A DNA stretch of 64,000 bases. Origin: Streptomyces aidingensis. Its GTDB lineage: Bacteria; Actinomycetota; Actinomycetes; Streptomycetales; Streptomycetaceae. Position 1 is the stretch's first letter; each line of letters begins with the position of its first letter. The notes beneath the pieces are model-generated. The model ran no database searches. It saw only the letters and a program-made list of their open reading frames with translations, and was not told the origin of the DNA. This document shows positions 50,233 to 58,946 of the stretch, in pieces. The stretch is from assembly GCF_900112355.1 (NCBI RefSeq), contig NZ_FOLM01000006.1, positions 62,001 to 126,000 on the forward strand, written 5' to 3'. The position numbers and the translations under genes were made by a program.

Positions 50233-52572
50233 TCAGCCCGCCGGCGTCTTCATCAGGTCGCCCAGCAGATCCATGTTGCGCCGGGTGATCCGCCACAGCA
50301 GTTCCTGCCGGCCGTGCACATCGGCGACCGCCTCCTGGTGCGCCCGGAGCATGCCCCGCGCCCGCTCCACCAGCAGCGCCGCCAGCTCCCGCTCGTGCAC
50401 CGAGATCCCCCACTCCGGGCGTTCGATGTCGGCCAGGAAGTAGCCCAGCTTGGGATGGGAGATCAGACTGATGATCGGCGTGCCACAGCCGAACGGGATC
50501 ATCCCGGCGTGCCCGCGCATGCCGATCACCAGCCGGGTCCGGGCGTACTCGTCGAGGATCCGCTCCGTGGACCAGTCGTACATGGGGTCCACCGGCATGC
50601 TGATGCCGTGCTCCCGGCGCAGGTCGAACACGAACTTCTCGTCCGTCACCGCATGCGCCGCGTACCGCACCTCGGCCTCCTCCCCCAGGGTGCGGACGGC
50701 CTGCGCCATCTGGGCCAGAAAGTGCCCGTAGTCATGGCCGAAACGCAGCCCGGCGCGGTCGTAGGCGCAGTTGATCAGCACGGTGTCCGCACGCCGGGCC
50801 GGGTCCTGCCAGCCGGGCACCAGCCGGCGCAGCACCGTGGTCGGGCACGGCTGGTGGACCACCTTGTCGCGCAGCGAGGGAGGCAGCAGCTCGCGCACCC
50901 GCCGCACCGAGCCGTTGTTGCGCAGCCCGAAGAAGTCGGCCCGCTCGGCCAGCGTGCACAGGCTCTCGTTGAACCGGGTGCGGGCGTATTCCTGCCCCTC
51001 GAAGTTGTTGTAGCCGACCGCGAAGACCGCGACCGGGACCTCGATCCGGCGGATCATCTCGTCCGCCGCGTTCCACTGCCAGGCGCTGTTGCCGTTGGGC
51101 GAGGTGTCCGGAATGAACAGCCCGCCGCCGCCGATCACCAGGCCGCGCCGCTGGTTGACGCGCTCCAGCGCGGCCCGGTCGAAGAGCCGGTGCACATGCT
51201 CCGGATGCCAGGCGGCCGGGCCGTTGTCCCGGCCGAAGCAGAGCCGCACGGAGTCCGGCAGCACCTTGTCGCCGGCGTTGCCCTGGCCGTCCATGTAGAA
51301 CGCCACATGGGCGAGCTGCTCGGACGGGTCCCCGGCCGGGGCAGCGGAGGAGTAGGCCCGGGGCTGCCCGGGGTCGTCACTGGCGCCCGGCACGGCGGTG
51401 CGGCGCTGGTGGATGCCGCACAGCCGGTCGGTGGGATCGCCGGCCAGGCCGCGCAGGGCGTAGCGCTGGGCGCCGGCGTCGTCCCGGACGATCCAGCGGA
51501 GCTGGGAGAGCTTGCCGAACGCCTTGGCGGCGCCGCCCGGGTCGGCGGCGGCCAGCAGCAGACGGGCCTCGGCCTCCGCATACCGGGACTCGGCCATCAG
51601 GGCGGTGCCCAGCAGATAGTTGCTGCCGTGGCGGCGGACGGGAATGCGGAAGCCGCCCAGGATCTCGGCCGCCTCCCGGAACGCGCCCTGTTCCAGGCAG
51701 GCGGCGGCGACCTGGTGGGCCACCGAGAGCACGGTGCCGTCGCGCAGCGCCTGACGGCCGTAGTGGCGCACCAGGTCGGGATGCTTGGGACCGTCCAGGG
51801 CGAAGAACCGTTCGCGGAACGCGGCATCGGTCAGCTCGTGCTCGTGCCAGGCCGCCTCGGCCTGCTCATAGCCCTTCTCACCGCCGTTCCACGGCTTGTG
51901 ACGGCCGGTGAAGTGCAGGATGACGGTGTCCTCGGGCACCGGCTGGTTGCCGGACAGCCGGCGCTTGACGAAGTTGTAGCGCGGGTCGATGCGCACAAAG
52001 CCGCCGTTCAGCACGGCGTTGAGGATGCCCTGGTCGTGCTTGTCCAGCTCGTACTCGCCCGAGCGACCGGTGCGGTCGATCCGTTCGCAGAACTCGTCGG
52101 TCAGATACTCCCGCTGGATCACCAGCAGGCCGCTGTTGAGCTTGTCCTGGCCGTGGAAGAGCTGGGCCACCGCGCCCAGTCCGGAACGCATGCGCAGCAG
52201 TTCGCCGATGTCACCCAGGACCACCATGTCGGTGTCCAGGGTGATGATGGTGTCGTAGTCGCGGATGCGGAACACATCCAGGATGAAGTACGCCTTGCGC
52301 ACCAGGTAGTTGTGCGGATCGCCCTTGACGAAGCCGGCGTAGGTCTCCTCGTGCACCCGGCGCAGGACGATCCGCGGGTGCAGGTTGCGGATCTTCGCCA
52401 CGGAGACCGGCCGCAGATCGTCGTAGAGGACGATGAAGTCCTCGCAGACGGCCGGATTGGCCAGCGCGAGGGAGCGCAGCAGGGTGAGGAACCCGGGCAG
52501 ATAGTTCTCGTCCACATAGGACGCGAAGGCCACCCGCCGCTTGAGGGGCTGCGCGGAGGTGCTGGTGGTCAT
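50233..52572 (-). CDS. GT8-like glycosyltransferase fused to polysaccharide pyruvyltransferase
   Basis: The 779-residue, two-enzyme protein has in residues ~12-260 a GT-A fold of the GT8 type: VAFASYVDENYLPGFLTLLRSL, the DxD metal site TLDTDMVVLGD (113-115), KLNSGLLVIQ, DKHDQGILNAVL and ILHFTGRHKPW. Residues ~270-375 are helical and TPR-like. Residues ~405-750 match the polysaccharide pyruvyltransferase (CsaB/WcaK) family: FYMDGQGNAGDKVLPDSV, RRGLVIGGGGLFIPD, FGLRNNGSVRRVRE, RLVIGMRGHAGMIPFGCGTPIISLISHPKLGYFL. It would add a sugar and a ketal pyruvate to a surface polymer. The ATG overlaps the upstream GT29-like gene by 4 nt. No signal or membrane helix is present. Confidence 0.85.
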   Translation of the reverse strand: MTTSTSAQPLKRRVAFASYVDENYLPGFLTLLRSLALANPAVCEDFIVLYDDLRPVSVAKIRNLHPRIVLRRVHEETYAGFVKGDPHNYLVRKAYFILDVFRIRDYDTIITLDTDMVVLGDIGELLRMRSGLGAVAQLFHGQDKLNSGLLVIQREYLTDEFCERIDRTGRSGEYELDKHDQGILNAVLNGGFVRIDPRYNFVKRRLSGNQPVPEDTVILHFTGRHKPWNGGEKGYEQAEAAWHEHELTDAAFRERFFALDGPKHPDLVRHYGRQALRDGTVLSVAHQVAAACLEQGAFREAAEILGGFRIPVRRHGSNYLLGTALMAESRYAEAEARLLLAAADPGGAAKAFGKLSQLRWIVRDDAGAQRYALRGLAGDPTDRLCGIHQRRTAVPGASDDPGQPRAYSSAAPAGDPSEQLAHVAFYMDGQGNAGDKVLPDSVRLCFGRDNGPAAWHPEHVHRLFDRAALERVNQRRGLVIGGGGLFIPDTSPNGNSAWQWNAADEMIRRIEVPVAVFAVGYNNFEGQEYARTRFNESLCTLAERADFFGLRNNGSVRRVRELLPPSLRDKVVHQPCPTTVLRRLVPGWQDPARRADTVLINCAYDRAGLRFGHDYGHFLAQMAQAVRTLGEEAEVRYAAHAVTDEKFVFDLRREHGISMPVDPMYDWSTERILDEYARTRLVIGMRGHAGMIPFGCGTPIISLISHPKLGYFLADIERPEWGISVHERELAALLVERARGMLRAHQEAVADVHGRQELLWRITRRNMDLLGDLMKTPAG

Positions 52573-54035
52573 CGGAGAGCGATCCTCATCTCATCGGTGT
52601 GGCGTGCGCGGTCCATGATCCAGTCGCGCTCGCGGCGGTACTCGTGGACCGCGGTGATCGGATGCTTCATGGCGTCCGGCAGGCGGTAGGCGCCGGAGGC
52701 GTAGAAGTCGAAACCGAGGAGATCGATGCGCGGGCTGACGTCCAGGAAGTCCAGCAGCCAGAGCATGTTGAAACCGCTGGTGGGGATGGCCGGCCACACC
52801 CTGGCCGGGACCTTGCCGACCTCCCGCAGCGGCCAGCGCAGGGTGCGGTCGTTGACATAGGTCTGGGCGCCCGGCACCAGGCGCCGGCGCAGCGAGGTGT
52901 TCCAGACACCCGCCTTGCCGCCGAACACCAGCCGGGTCTGCACCGGGACGTCCCAGTTGTAGCTGTGCTTGTGGATGGTGGCGTGGATGTCGGTGCGCCG
53001 GCCGGTGTTCGCGGGGTCGATGCGGAAGGAGTTGAAGCGGACCACCAGGTCGTAGGAGTCGATCTCCTCACCCATCCGGCTCTCCGCGATCTTGTTGGAG
53101 TTGGCGACCAGGCAGACCGTCTTGCCGGCGATGAGATTGCGGAAGTCGCTGATGCCGATCACCTTGGTGCCGCCGAGCAGCGGCTCGGGCGTCTCGTCCC
53201 GGCGCAGCAGCCGCCGGTGCTCGGAGTACGCCTCCAGCAGCCGCAGTTCGCGCGGGCCGGTCGTCTCCCCGCTCTCGGTCAGCAGCTCGACCAGCGTGGT
53301 GAGGCAGGTGCTGAGCTCGCCGAGCCGGCGGCCGGACCGCTCCATGGCGAGCAGGGCGGCGGTCATCAGCTCCTCGGCGCCGGCCCGGTCACCGCGCTCG
53401 CGCAGCGCCCCGGCCCGCGACCACAGCTCCGTCTCGGACTCTCCGGCGTGTTCCGCGGCCCCTGGGCCGCGCTCCTGGAGCAGGTCCAGACACTCCGTCA
53501 GCCGTTCCCGGCTCCGCCTGAGCGCACTGATCCGGGCGCCGGTGCCGAGATCGTCCACGGCGCAGATCTTGAGATAGCGCTCATGGGCGGCGATGGCCGC
53601 GCGGTCGTCGCCCTGGAGGTCGAGCACCCGGGCGCGCAGCCGCCAGGCGGCCCGGGACTCCTTGCGCACCCCGAGGAGGGTGTCGGTGATCCGCAGGGCC
53701 AGGGGCAGATACGCGTCGGTATGCAGATCGGCGGCGGCGCGCCCGGTCTGCAGCAGGGCGTCGAACAGCTCCGGATGGGTCTTGGGCCAGCCTCTGTCGT
53801 CGGCGAGGAGGGCCGCCGCGTCGGCCGGTCTGCTCAGCGCGGCCGTGTAGGCGGCGGTCAGTGTGCGGATCGCCTCGGCCAGCTTCTGCCGCTGCGGGTC
53901 CGCGCTGCCGACGAGCTGCCCGCCGGTGACCGCGCAGTCCTGAATGCGGGCCGCGAGACCGGACCCGTCCCGCACGGTGTCCTTCCGCAACCCGGCCGTG
54001 GCGCGCCGCACCGGCCTACCGATTCTGAACTGCAC
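52569..54035 (-). CDS. TPR protein with GT29 sialyltransferase-like domain
   Basis: In the 488-residue protein, residues ~45-285 are helical TPR-like repeats (RAAWRLRARVLDLQGDDRAAIAAHERYLK; ELWSRAGALRERGDRAGAEELM). Residues ~300-488 carry the GT29 pattern: an L-motif-like KTVCLVANSNKIAESRMGEEIDSYDLVVRFN, GRRTDIHATIHKHSYNW, an S-motif-like PTSGFNMLWLLDFLDV and LLGFDFYASGAYR with a late His/Glu set (ITAVHEYRRERDWI). GT29 enzymes transfer sialic acids; bacterial members may transfer Kdn, Kdo or other acids. The GTG at 54035 follows GGGAGGAG; another GTG at 54053 is upstream. It is coupled to the GT8/pyruvyltransferase gene. Confidence 0.78.
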   Translation of the reverse strand: MQFRIGRPVRRATAGLRKDTVRDGSGLAARIQDCAVTGGQLVGSADPQRQKLAEAIRTLTAAYTAALSRPADAAALLADDRGWPKTHPELFDALLQTGRAAADLHTDAYLPLALRITDTLLGVRKESRAAWRLRARVLDLQGDDRAAIAAHERYLKICAVDDLGTGARISALRRSRERLTECLDLLQERGPGAAEHAGESETELWSRAGALRERGDRAGAEELMTAALLAMERSGRRLGELSTCLTTLVELLTESGETTGPRELRLLEAYSEHRRLLRRDETPEPLLGGTKVIGISDFRNLIAGKTVCLVANSNKIAESRMGEEIDSYDLVVRFNSFRIDPANTGRRTDIHATIHKHSYNWDVPVQTRLVFGGKAGVWNTSLRRRLVPGAQTYVNDRTLRWPLREVGKVPARVWPAIPTSGFNMLWLLDFLDVSPRIDLLGFDFYASGAYRLPDAMKHPITAVHEYRRERDWIMDRARHTDEMRIALR

Positions 54036-54388
54036 CCGGATTCTCCTCCCCACTCCGCCGCAGGACGGCGTATGGCGGCGTATGGTTCCGGGCAGGGTAA
54101 GCCCACCTTGTGACGTAATCCACTTCTGTGAATGTACGGGTGGTGAACGGGCTGACGCAATGGCAAAGCAAGCCGCGCCCCCCTCCGGCTCTTTCTCCAG
54201 CTTGCCGCACCCGAGGGCGGTTCAAACCGATGAGTTTCGGCCATCCCCCGGCACATGGACTCCACGTTACGAACGAAAATACGAAGGATGACGCACCCCA
54301 TCGCCGCATGGCGGTCGCGTCGGCCGGGAATTCGGCGGGCGGCAATTGCCGGCCGCCCGCTCAAGGGCGCCGCTCATGCGCGCATGAC
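54036..54388. promoter_or_regulatory. upstream region of the glycan-gene unit
   Basis: This 353-bp non-coding region is less GC-rich than its surroundings. It contains a minus-strand promoter candidate and a GGCGTATGG direct repeat (about 54068-54086). No gene with coding character was seen. Confidence 0.45.
54131..54160 (-). promoter_or_regulatory. promoter candidate for GT29/GT8 unit
   Basis: Minus-strand TTGCGT (54155-54160) and TACATT (54131-54136) are separated by 18 bp, about 95 bp before the GTG start. Confidence 0.35.
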
Positions 54389-54446
54389 AAAAAGGCCCGG
54401 CCGGGTCCCGGCCCGCGTGCGGGCGGCGGGACCCGGCTGCGGGCCG
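54389..54446 (-). terminator. SUF operon terminator with T-tract
   Basis: CCGGGTCCCG (54401-54410) pairs perfectly with CGGGACCCGG (54427-54436), with further GGCC/GGCC pairing outside. On the minus strand it is followed by TTTTT (54389-54393). This intrinsic terminator with a T-run, rare in this window, closes the SUF operon. Confidence 0.82.
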
Positions 54447-54463
54447 GGCGGGCGCGGGGACGC

Positions 54464-54802
54464 TCAGACGTTGAAGCCGAGGGCCCGGAGCTGCTCGCGC
54501 CCCTCGTCCGTGATCTTGTCCGGGCCCCACGGAGGCATCCAGACCCAGTTGATCCGCAGCTCGCTCACCAGTCCCTCGGTGGCGGTCCTGGCCTGGTCCT
54601 CGATCTCCTCGGTCAGCGGACAGGCCGCCGAGGTGAGGGTCATGTCCAGGGTGACGGCGTTGTCCTCGTCGATGTGAATGCCGTAGACCAGGCCGAGGTT
54701 GACCACGTCGATGCCCAGCTCCGGGTCGACGACGTCGTGCATGGCCTCGCGGATCTCGTCCTCCGAGGCCCGGGCGGTCTTGGCGGTGTCGGTGGTGGTC
54801 AT
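54464..54802 (-). CDS. sufT: SufT-type Fe-S assembly factor (DUF59/MIP18)
   Basis: The 112-residue cytoplasmic protein of the MIP18 family helps load Fe-S clusters onto target proteins. Motifs: EDEIREAMHDVVDPELGIDVVNLGLVYGI near the N-terminus, the conserved Cys in LTSAACPLTEEIEDQA and WVWMPPWGPDKITDEGREQLRALGF at the end. The ATG at 54802 follows AAAGGAACCCC. Its start overlaps the stop of sufU by 4 nt. It is the last gene of the SUF operon. Confidence 0.92.
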   Translation of the reverse strand: MTTTDTAKTARASEDEIREAMHDVVDPELGIDVVNLGLVYGIHIDEDNAVTLDMTLTSAACPLTEEIEDQARTATEGLVSELRINWVWMPPWGPDKITDEGREQLRALGFNV

Positions 54803-55272
54803 GCGGGGTGGGGTTCCTTTCCGCCGGTGCCCAGGGCCTGGGCGGTGGCGTCCTTCCAGGCCATCCAGGACAGCAGCGCGCACTTGACCCGGGCCGGGTA
54901 CTTGGAGACACCGGCGAACGCGACCGCGTCCTGAAGCAGCTCCTCCATCGCGTCGTCCGGCTCGATCCGGCCCTTGGACTGCATCAGTTCCAGGAAGGTC
55001 TCCTGGATGCGCCGGGCCTGCGGCAGCTCCTTGCCCACCAGCAGCTCGTTCAGCACCGAGGCGCTGGCCTGGCTGATGGAACAGCCCTGCCCCTCGTAGC
55101 TGACGTCCCGGACGGTCCCGCCGTCCAGACTGACCCGGAGCGTGATCTCGTCACCGCAGGTCGGGTTCACATGGTGCACTTCGGCGTCGCCGTCGCGCAG
55201 CCCGCGCCCGTGCGGGTTCTTGTAGTGATCCAGGATCACGTCCTGGTACATCGAATCCAGCTTCATGGTCAT
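54799..55272 (-). CDS. sufU: SufU zinc-dependent sulfurtransferase
   Basis: This protein accepts sulfur from SufS and passes it to the SufBCD scaffold in Gram-positive bacteria. Zinc/catalytic Cys residues are seen in NPTCGDEI, QGCSISQASASV and RVKCALLSW. The start is KLDSMYQDVILDHYKNPHGRG. The ATG at 55272 is preferred because GAGGGA lies nine bases upstream; ATGs at 55266 and 55281 are in frame. The length is 157 residues. It lies 24 bp after sufS and overlaps sufT. Confidence 0.94.
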   Translation of the reverse strand: MTMKLDSMYQDVILDHYKNPHGRGLRDGDAEVHHVNPTCGDEITLRVSLDGGTVRDVSYEGQGCSISQASASVLNELLVGKELPQARRIQETFLELMQSKGRIEPDDAMEELLQDAVAFAGVSKYPARVKCALLSWMAWKDATAQALGTGGKEPHPA

Positions 55273-55296
55273 GGAGTCCATTCCCTCGCGCGCCGG

Positions 55297-56550
55297 TCAG
55301 CCGAAGAAGTTCCGGACGTACTCCAGCCCGTCCGCCAGGGCGTCCACCTCGGCGGGAGTGGAGTACAGATAGAACGACGCCCTGGTGGTCGCGGGAATTC
55401 CGAACCGCAGACAGACCGGGCGGGCACAGTGGTGCCCCACCCGGACCGCGATCCCCTGCTCGTCCAGGACCTGGCCGACGTCGTGCGGATGGATGTCACC
55501 GAGCGTGAAGGAGATCGCCGCGCCACGGTCCTCGGCCGTCTCCGGGCCGACGATCCGCAGCCCGGGGATGTCCCGCAGCCGGTGCAGCGCGTACTCGGTG
55601 AGGGTCTGCTCATGGGCGGCGATCCGGTCCATGCCGATGCCGCTCAGATAGTCCACTGCCGCGCCCATGCCGACCGCCTGGGCGATCGGCGGGGTGCCCG
55701 CCTCGAACTTGTGCGGCGCCGGGGCATAGGTGGAGGAGTGCATGGAGACCGTCTCGATCATCTCCCCGCCGCCCAGGAACGGCGGCAGATCCTCCAGCAG
55801 CTCCTGCCGGCCCCACAGCACGCCTATCCCGGTCGGCCCGCACATCTTGTGGCCGGTGAAGGCCACGAAGTCGGCCTGGAGCGCCTGCACGTCCAGCGCC
55901 ATGTGCGGGGCCGCCTGGGAGGCGTCGATCAGCACCAGGGCGCCGACGTCCTGGGCCCGGCGCACGATGGTCTCCACCGGGTTGTGGGTGCCCAGGATGT
56001 TGGAGACCAGCACAAAGGAGACGATCTTGGTCTTCTCGGTGATGATCTCGTCGATCCGGGACAGGTCCAGCCGCCCGTCGTCGGTGATGCCGAACCACTT
56101 CAGCTTCGCGCCGGTGCGCTGGGACAGAAGCTGCCAGGGCACGATGTTGGAGTGGTGCTCCATCTCGGTGATGACGATCTCGGTGCGCTCGTCCACCCGG
56201 TAGGGCTCGTCCGCCCAGCCGAGCATGTTGGCCACCAGGTTCAGCGACTCCGAGGCGTTCTTGGTGAAGATCACCTCGTCCCGGCTGGGGGCGTTGACGA
56301 ACGCGGCGACCTTGTCGCGGGCACCCTCGTAGAGCGCCGTGGCCTCCTCGGCGAGCACATGGATGCCGCGGTGCACATTGGCATTGTGCAGCTCGTAGTA
56401 CTGCTGGAGTGCGTCCAGGACCTGGCGCGGCTTCTGCGAGGTCGCCGCGTTGTCCAGATACACCAGCTTCTTCCCCTCATGGAGCACTCGGTCCAGGACG
56501 GGGAAGTCCTTGCGAATCGCCTCGGTGTCGAGGAGGCCGGGCAGGTTCAC
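55297..56550 (-). CDS. sufS: cysteine desulfurase SufS
   Basis: This group II PLP cysteine desulfurase provides sulfur for Fe-S assembly. Motifs: VYLDNAATSQKP, TEMEHHSNIVPWQLL, the PLP Lys in FTGHKMCGPTGIGVLWG and the catalytic Cys in VGHHCARPVCLRFGIPATTRASFYLY. The length is 417 residues with a GTG start overlapping the end of sufC (4 nt). It works with SufU encoded next. Confidence 0.96.
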   Translation of the reverse strand: MNLPGLLDTEAIRKDFPVLDRVLHEGKKLVYLDNAATSQKPRQVLDALQQYYELHNANVHRGIHVLAEEATALYEGARDKVAAFVNAPSRDEVIFTKNASESLNLVANMLGWADEPYRVDERTEIVITEMEHHSNIVPWQLLSQRTGAKLKWFGITDDGRLDLSRIDEIITEKTKIVSFVLVSNILGTHNPVETIVRRAQDVGALVLIDASQAAPHMALDVQALQADFVAFTGHKMCGPTGIGVLWGRQELLEDLPPFLGGGEMIETVSMHSSTYAPAPHKFEAGTPPIAQAVGMGAAVDYLSGIGMDRIAAHEQTLTEYALHRLRDIPGLRIVGPETAEDRGAAISFTLGDIHPHDVGQVLDEQGIAVRVGHHCARPVCLRFGIPATTRASFYLYSTPAEVDALADGLEYVRNFFG

Positions 56551-57311
56551 TCGGCAGCGCCTCCCTTGACGTACTGCTCGTACCCCTCGGCCTCCAGCTT
56601 CTCCGCCAGCTCCGGACCGCCGGACTCGACGATCCGGCCCCTGGCGAAGACATGCACGTGGTCGGGGTTGATATAGCGCAGGATACGGGTGTAGTGGGTG
56701 ATCAGCAGGGTGCCGACCTCACCGCTCCCGCGGACCCGGTTGACCCCCTCGGAGACCGTGCGCAGGGCGTCGATGTCCAGGCCGGAGTCGGTCTCGTCCA
56801 GGATCGCGATCTTCGGCCTGAGGAGTTCGAGCTGAAGGATCTCGTGGCGCTTCTTCTCACCGCCGGAGAAGCCCTCGTTCACATTGCGCTCGGCGAAGGC
56901 CGGGTCCATCTCCAGCCGCGCCATGGCCTCCTTGACCTCCTTCACCCAGGTGCGGAGCTTGGGGGCCTCGCCGCGGACGGCGGTGGCGGCGGTGCGCAGG
57001 AAGTTGGAGACGGACACGCCCGGCACCTCGACCGGGTACTGCATGGCGAGGAAGACGCCGGCCCGGGCCCGCTCGTCCACCGCCATCTCCAGCACGTCCT
57101 CCCCGTCCAGGGTGACCGTGCCGCCGGTGACCGTGTACTTGGGGTGACCCGCCAGGGAATAGGCCAGGGTGGACTTGCCGGAGCCGTTGGGCCCCATGAT
57201 GGCGTGGGTCTCGCCCTGCTTCACGGTCAGGTTGACACCGCGCAGGATCTCCGCGGGACCGCCTTCGGTCTCGACGGAAACGTGCAGGTCGTTGATCTCA
57301 AGCGTTGCCAT
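56547..57311 (-). CDS. sufC: SufC Fe-S assembly ATPase
   Basis: This ABC-type ATPase of the SufBC2D scaffold is soluble and not a transporter. Walker A GPNGSGKSTLAYSL, the signature FSGGEKKRHEILQ, Walker B KIAILDETDSGLDIDAL and the H-loop region LLITHYTRIL are all present. The length is 254 residues. It lies 6 bp downstream of the Rieske gene and is coupled to sufS. Confidence 0.97.
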   Translation of the reverse strand: MATLEINDLHVSVETEGGPAEILRGVNLTVKQGETHAIMGPNGSGKSTLAYSLAGHPKYTVTGGTVTLDGEDVLEMAVDERARAGVFLAMQYPVEVPGVSVSNFLRTAATAVRGEAPKLRTWVKEVKEAMARLEMDPAFAERNVNEGFSGGEKKRHEILQLELLRPKIAILDETDSGLDIDALRTVSEGVNRVRGSGEVGTLLITHYTRILRYINPDHVHVFARGRIVESGGPELAEKLEAEGYEQYVKGGAAE

Positions 57312-57317
57312 GGGGAA

Positions 57318-57671
57318 CTAGGACTCCTGGGTGACGGAGACGAGCACAGCCGCGTCGGGGCCGTCTCCAACGATCTTGACGGGATAGGTGGGGATGGGAC
57401 GGGTGGCCGGCAGGCCGGAGGGCTCGCCGGTGCGCAGATCGAACATGGAGCCGTGCAGCCAGCACTCGATCTGGCAGTCCTCGACCTCCCCCTCGGAGAG
57501 CGAGACGTTGGCGTGCGAGCAGATGTCGTACACCGCGAAGACCTCGCCCTCGGTCCGGACCACGGAGACCGGGGTCCGGCCGATCTCCACGCGCTTGGGC
57601 GTGTCCTCCTCCAGCTCCTTCAGGACACAGACCTGGACGAAGCCTTCGGCGGCGGGAACGGCGGCGGTCAT
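57318..57671 (-). CDS. Rieske-type ferredoxin of the SUF operon
   Basis: The 117-residue [2Fe-2S] Rieske protein has the binding motifs CSHANV and CWLHGSMFDLRTG (CxH...CxxH). It belongs to the small non-haem oxygenase ferredoxin type. In actinobacteria this gene sits regularly between sufD and sufC; it may feed electrons to cluster assembly. It overlaps sufD by 4 nt. Confidence 0.92.
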   Translation of the reverse strand: MTAAVPAAEGFVQVCVLKELEEDTPKRVEIGRTPVSVVRTEGEVFAVYDICSHANVSLSEGEVEDCQIECWLHGSMFDLRTGEPSGLPATRPIPTYPVKIVGDGPDAAVLVSVTQES

Positions 57672-58852
57672 GCGATCGACGCCTCCAGTTCGGCCTCCAG
57701 CTTGGCGATCAGCCGCTCCTCCACGTCCGGCACCCCGATCTGCTGGACCAGCTCGGCGAAGAAGCCGCGCACCACCAGGCGGCGGGCCTCCTCGGCCGGG
57801 ATGCCCCGGGTCATCAGATAGAAGAGCTGCTCGTCCTCGAAGCGGCCGGTGGCCGAGGCGTGCCCGGCGCCGGCGATCTCGCCGGTCTCGATCTCCAGAT
57901 TGGGCACCGAGTCCACCCGGGCGCCGTCGGTGAGCACCAGATTGCGGTTGAGCTCGTAGGTGTCGGTGCCGGTGGCCCGGGCGCGGATCAGCACGTCACC
58001 GATCCACACCGCGTGCGCGTCCTGGCCCTGCAGGGCGCCCTTGTAGGCCACGTTGGAGCGGCAGTTCGGGGAGTCGTGGTCGATGAACAGCCGGTGCTCG
58101 TGGTGCTGGCCGTTGTCGGTGAAGTACAGGCCGTAGAGCTCGGCCTCGCCGCCGGGGCCGGCATAGCTGACCCTGGGGTGGATCCGCACCAGGTCGCCGC
58201 CGAAGGTCACCACGATGGACTTCAGCGAGGCGTCCCGGCCGACCAGCGCGTTGTGCTGGGAGACGTGCACCGCGGTGTCGTCCCAGTCCTGCACCGAGAC
58301 CACGGTGAGCTTCGCGCCGTCGCCCAGCACATACTCGACATTGGCGGCGCGCACCGTGTCGCCGGTGTGGTCCAGGATCAGGACGGCCTCGGCGAACGGC
58401 TTCAGCTCGAAGACGGTGTGCCCGAAGGTGACCCCGCCCTCGCCGTGCACGGTGAGCCGGATGGGCTCGTCCAGCACCCGCTCGGACGGCACCGTGACCA
58501 CCAGGGCCTTCTCGAAGGAGGAGTACGCCTGGGCGGCCACCCGGTCCACCGGGGTGCCGGCCCGGCCCAGCCGGGCGTCCTCCCGGCCCACCGTCTCGAT
58601 GATCACCTCGTCCGGCGCGGACAGATCCGCCTTCACCGAACCGTCGGCCTTCGCCGTGCCGCTGTGCAGGCCGCGCAGCCGCTCCAGCGGGGTGAACCGC
58701 CACTCCTCCTCCCGGCCGTGCGGGACCGGGAAGTCGGCCACGTCGAAGGAGGGCGGGGCGCTCATCCGGGTGGCGACGGTGGACTCGGCGGCCACCGCGA
58801 CGGCGCCGCCGCCTGCGGCGCCCGCCGGACTGGGGGTCTGGGCCTTGGCCAT
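57668..58852 (-). CDS. sufD: SufD scaffold subunit
   Basis: This is a component of the SufBC2D scaffold with a parallel beta-helix core. N-terminal PPSFDVADFPVPHGREEEWRFTPLERLRG is the typical start. The core contains NALVGRDASLKSIVVTFGGD, AELYGLYFTDNGQHHEHRLFIDHDSPNCRSNVAYKGAL, and the end has GRFEDEQLFYLMTRGIPAEEARRLVVRGFFAEL. The length is 394 residues. It follows sufB after 94 bp. Confidence 0.95.
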   Translation of the reverse strand: MAKAQTPSPAGAAGGGAVAVAAESTVATRMSAPPSFDVADFPVPHGREEEWRFTPLERLRGLHSGTAKADGSVKADLSAPDEVIIETVGREDARLGRAGTPVDRVAAQAYSSFEKALVVTVPSERVLDEPIRLTVHGEGGVTFGHTVFELKPFAEAVLILDHTGDTVRAANVEYVLGDGAKLTVVSVQDWDDTAVHVSQHNALVGRDASLKSIVVTFGGDLVRIHPRVSYAGPGGEAELYGLYFTDNGQHHEHRLFIDHDSPNCRSNVAYKGALQGQDAHAVWIGDVLIRARATGTDTYELNRNLVLTDGARVDSVPNLEIETGEIAGAGHASATGRFEDEQLFYLMTRGIPAEEARRLVVRGFFAELVQQIGVPDVEERLIAKLEAELEASIA

Positions 58853-58946
58853 GACTGTTGTCGTGCTCGCTTTCTGCTTCCGCGGACGGGTACGGGTGAT
58901 CGTGCGCTCACTCGGGAGGGCGTGACGGTGCGCGCGCTGCGGCGCG

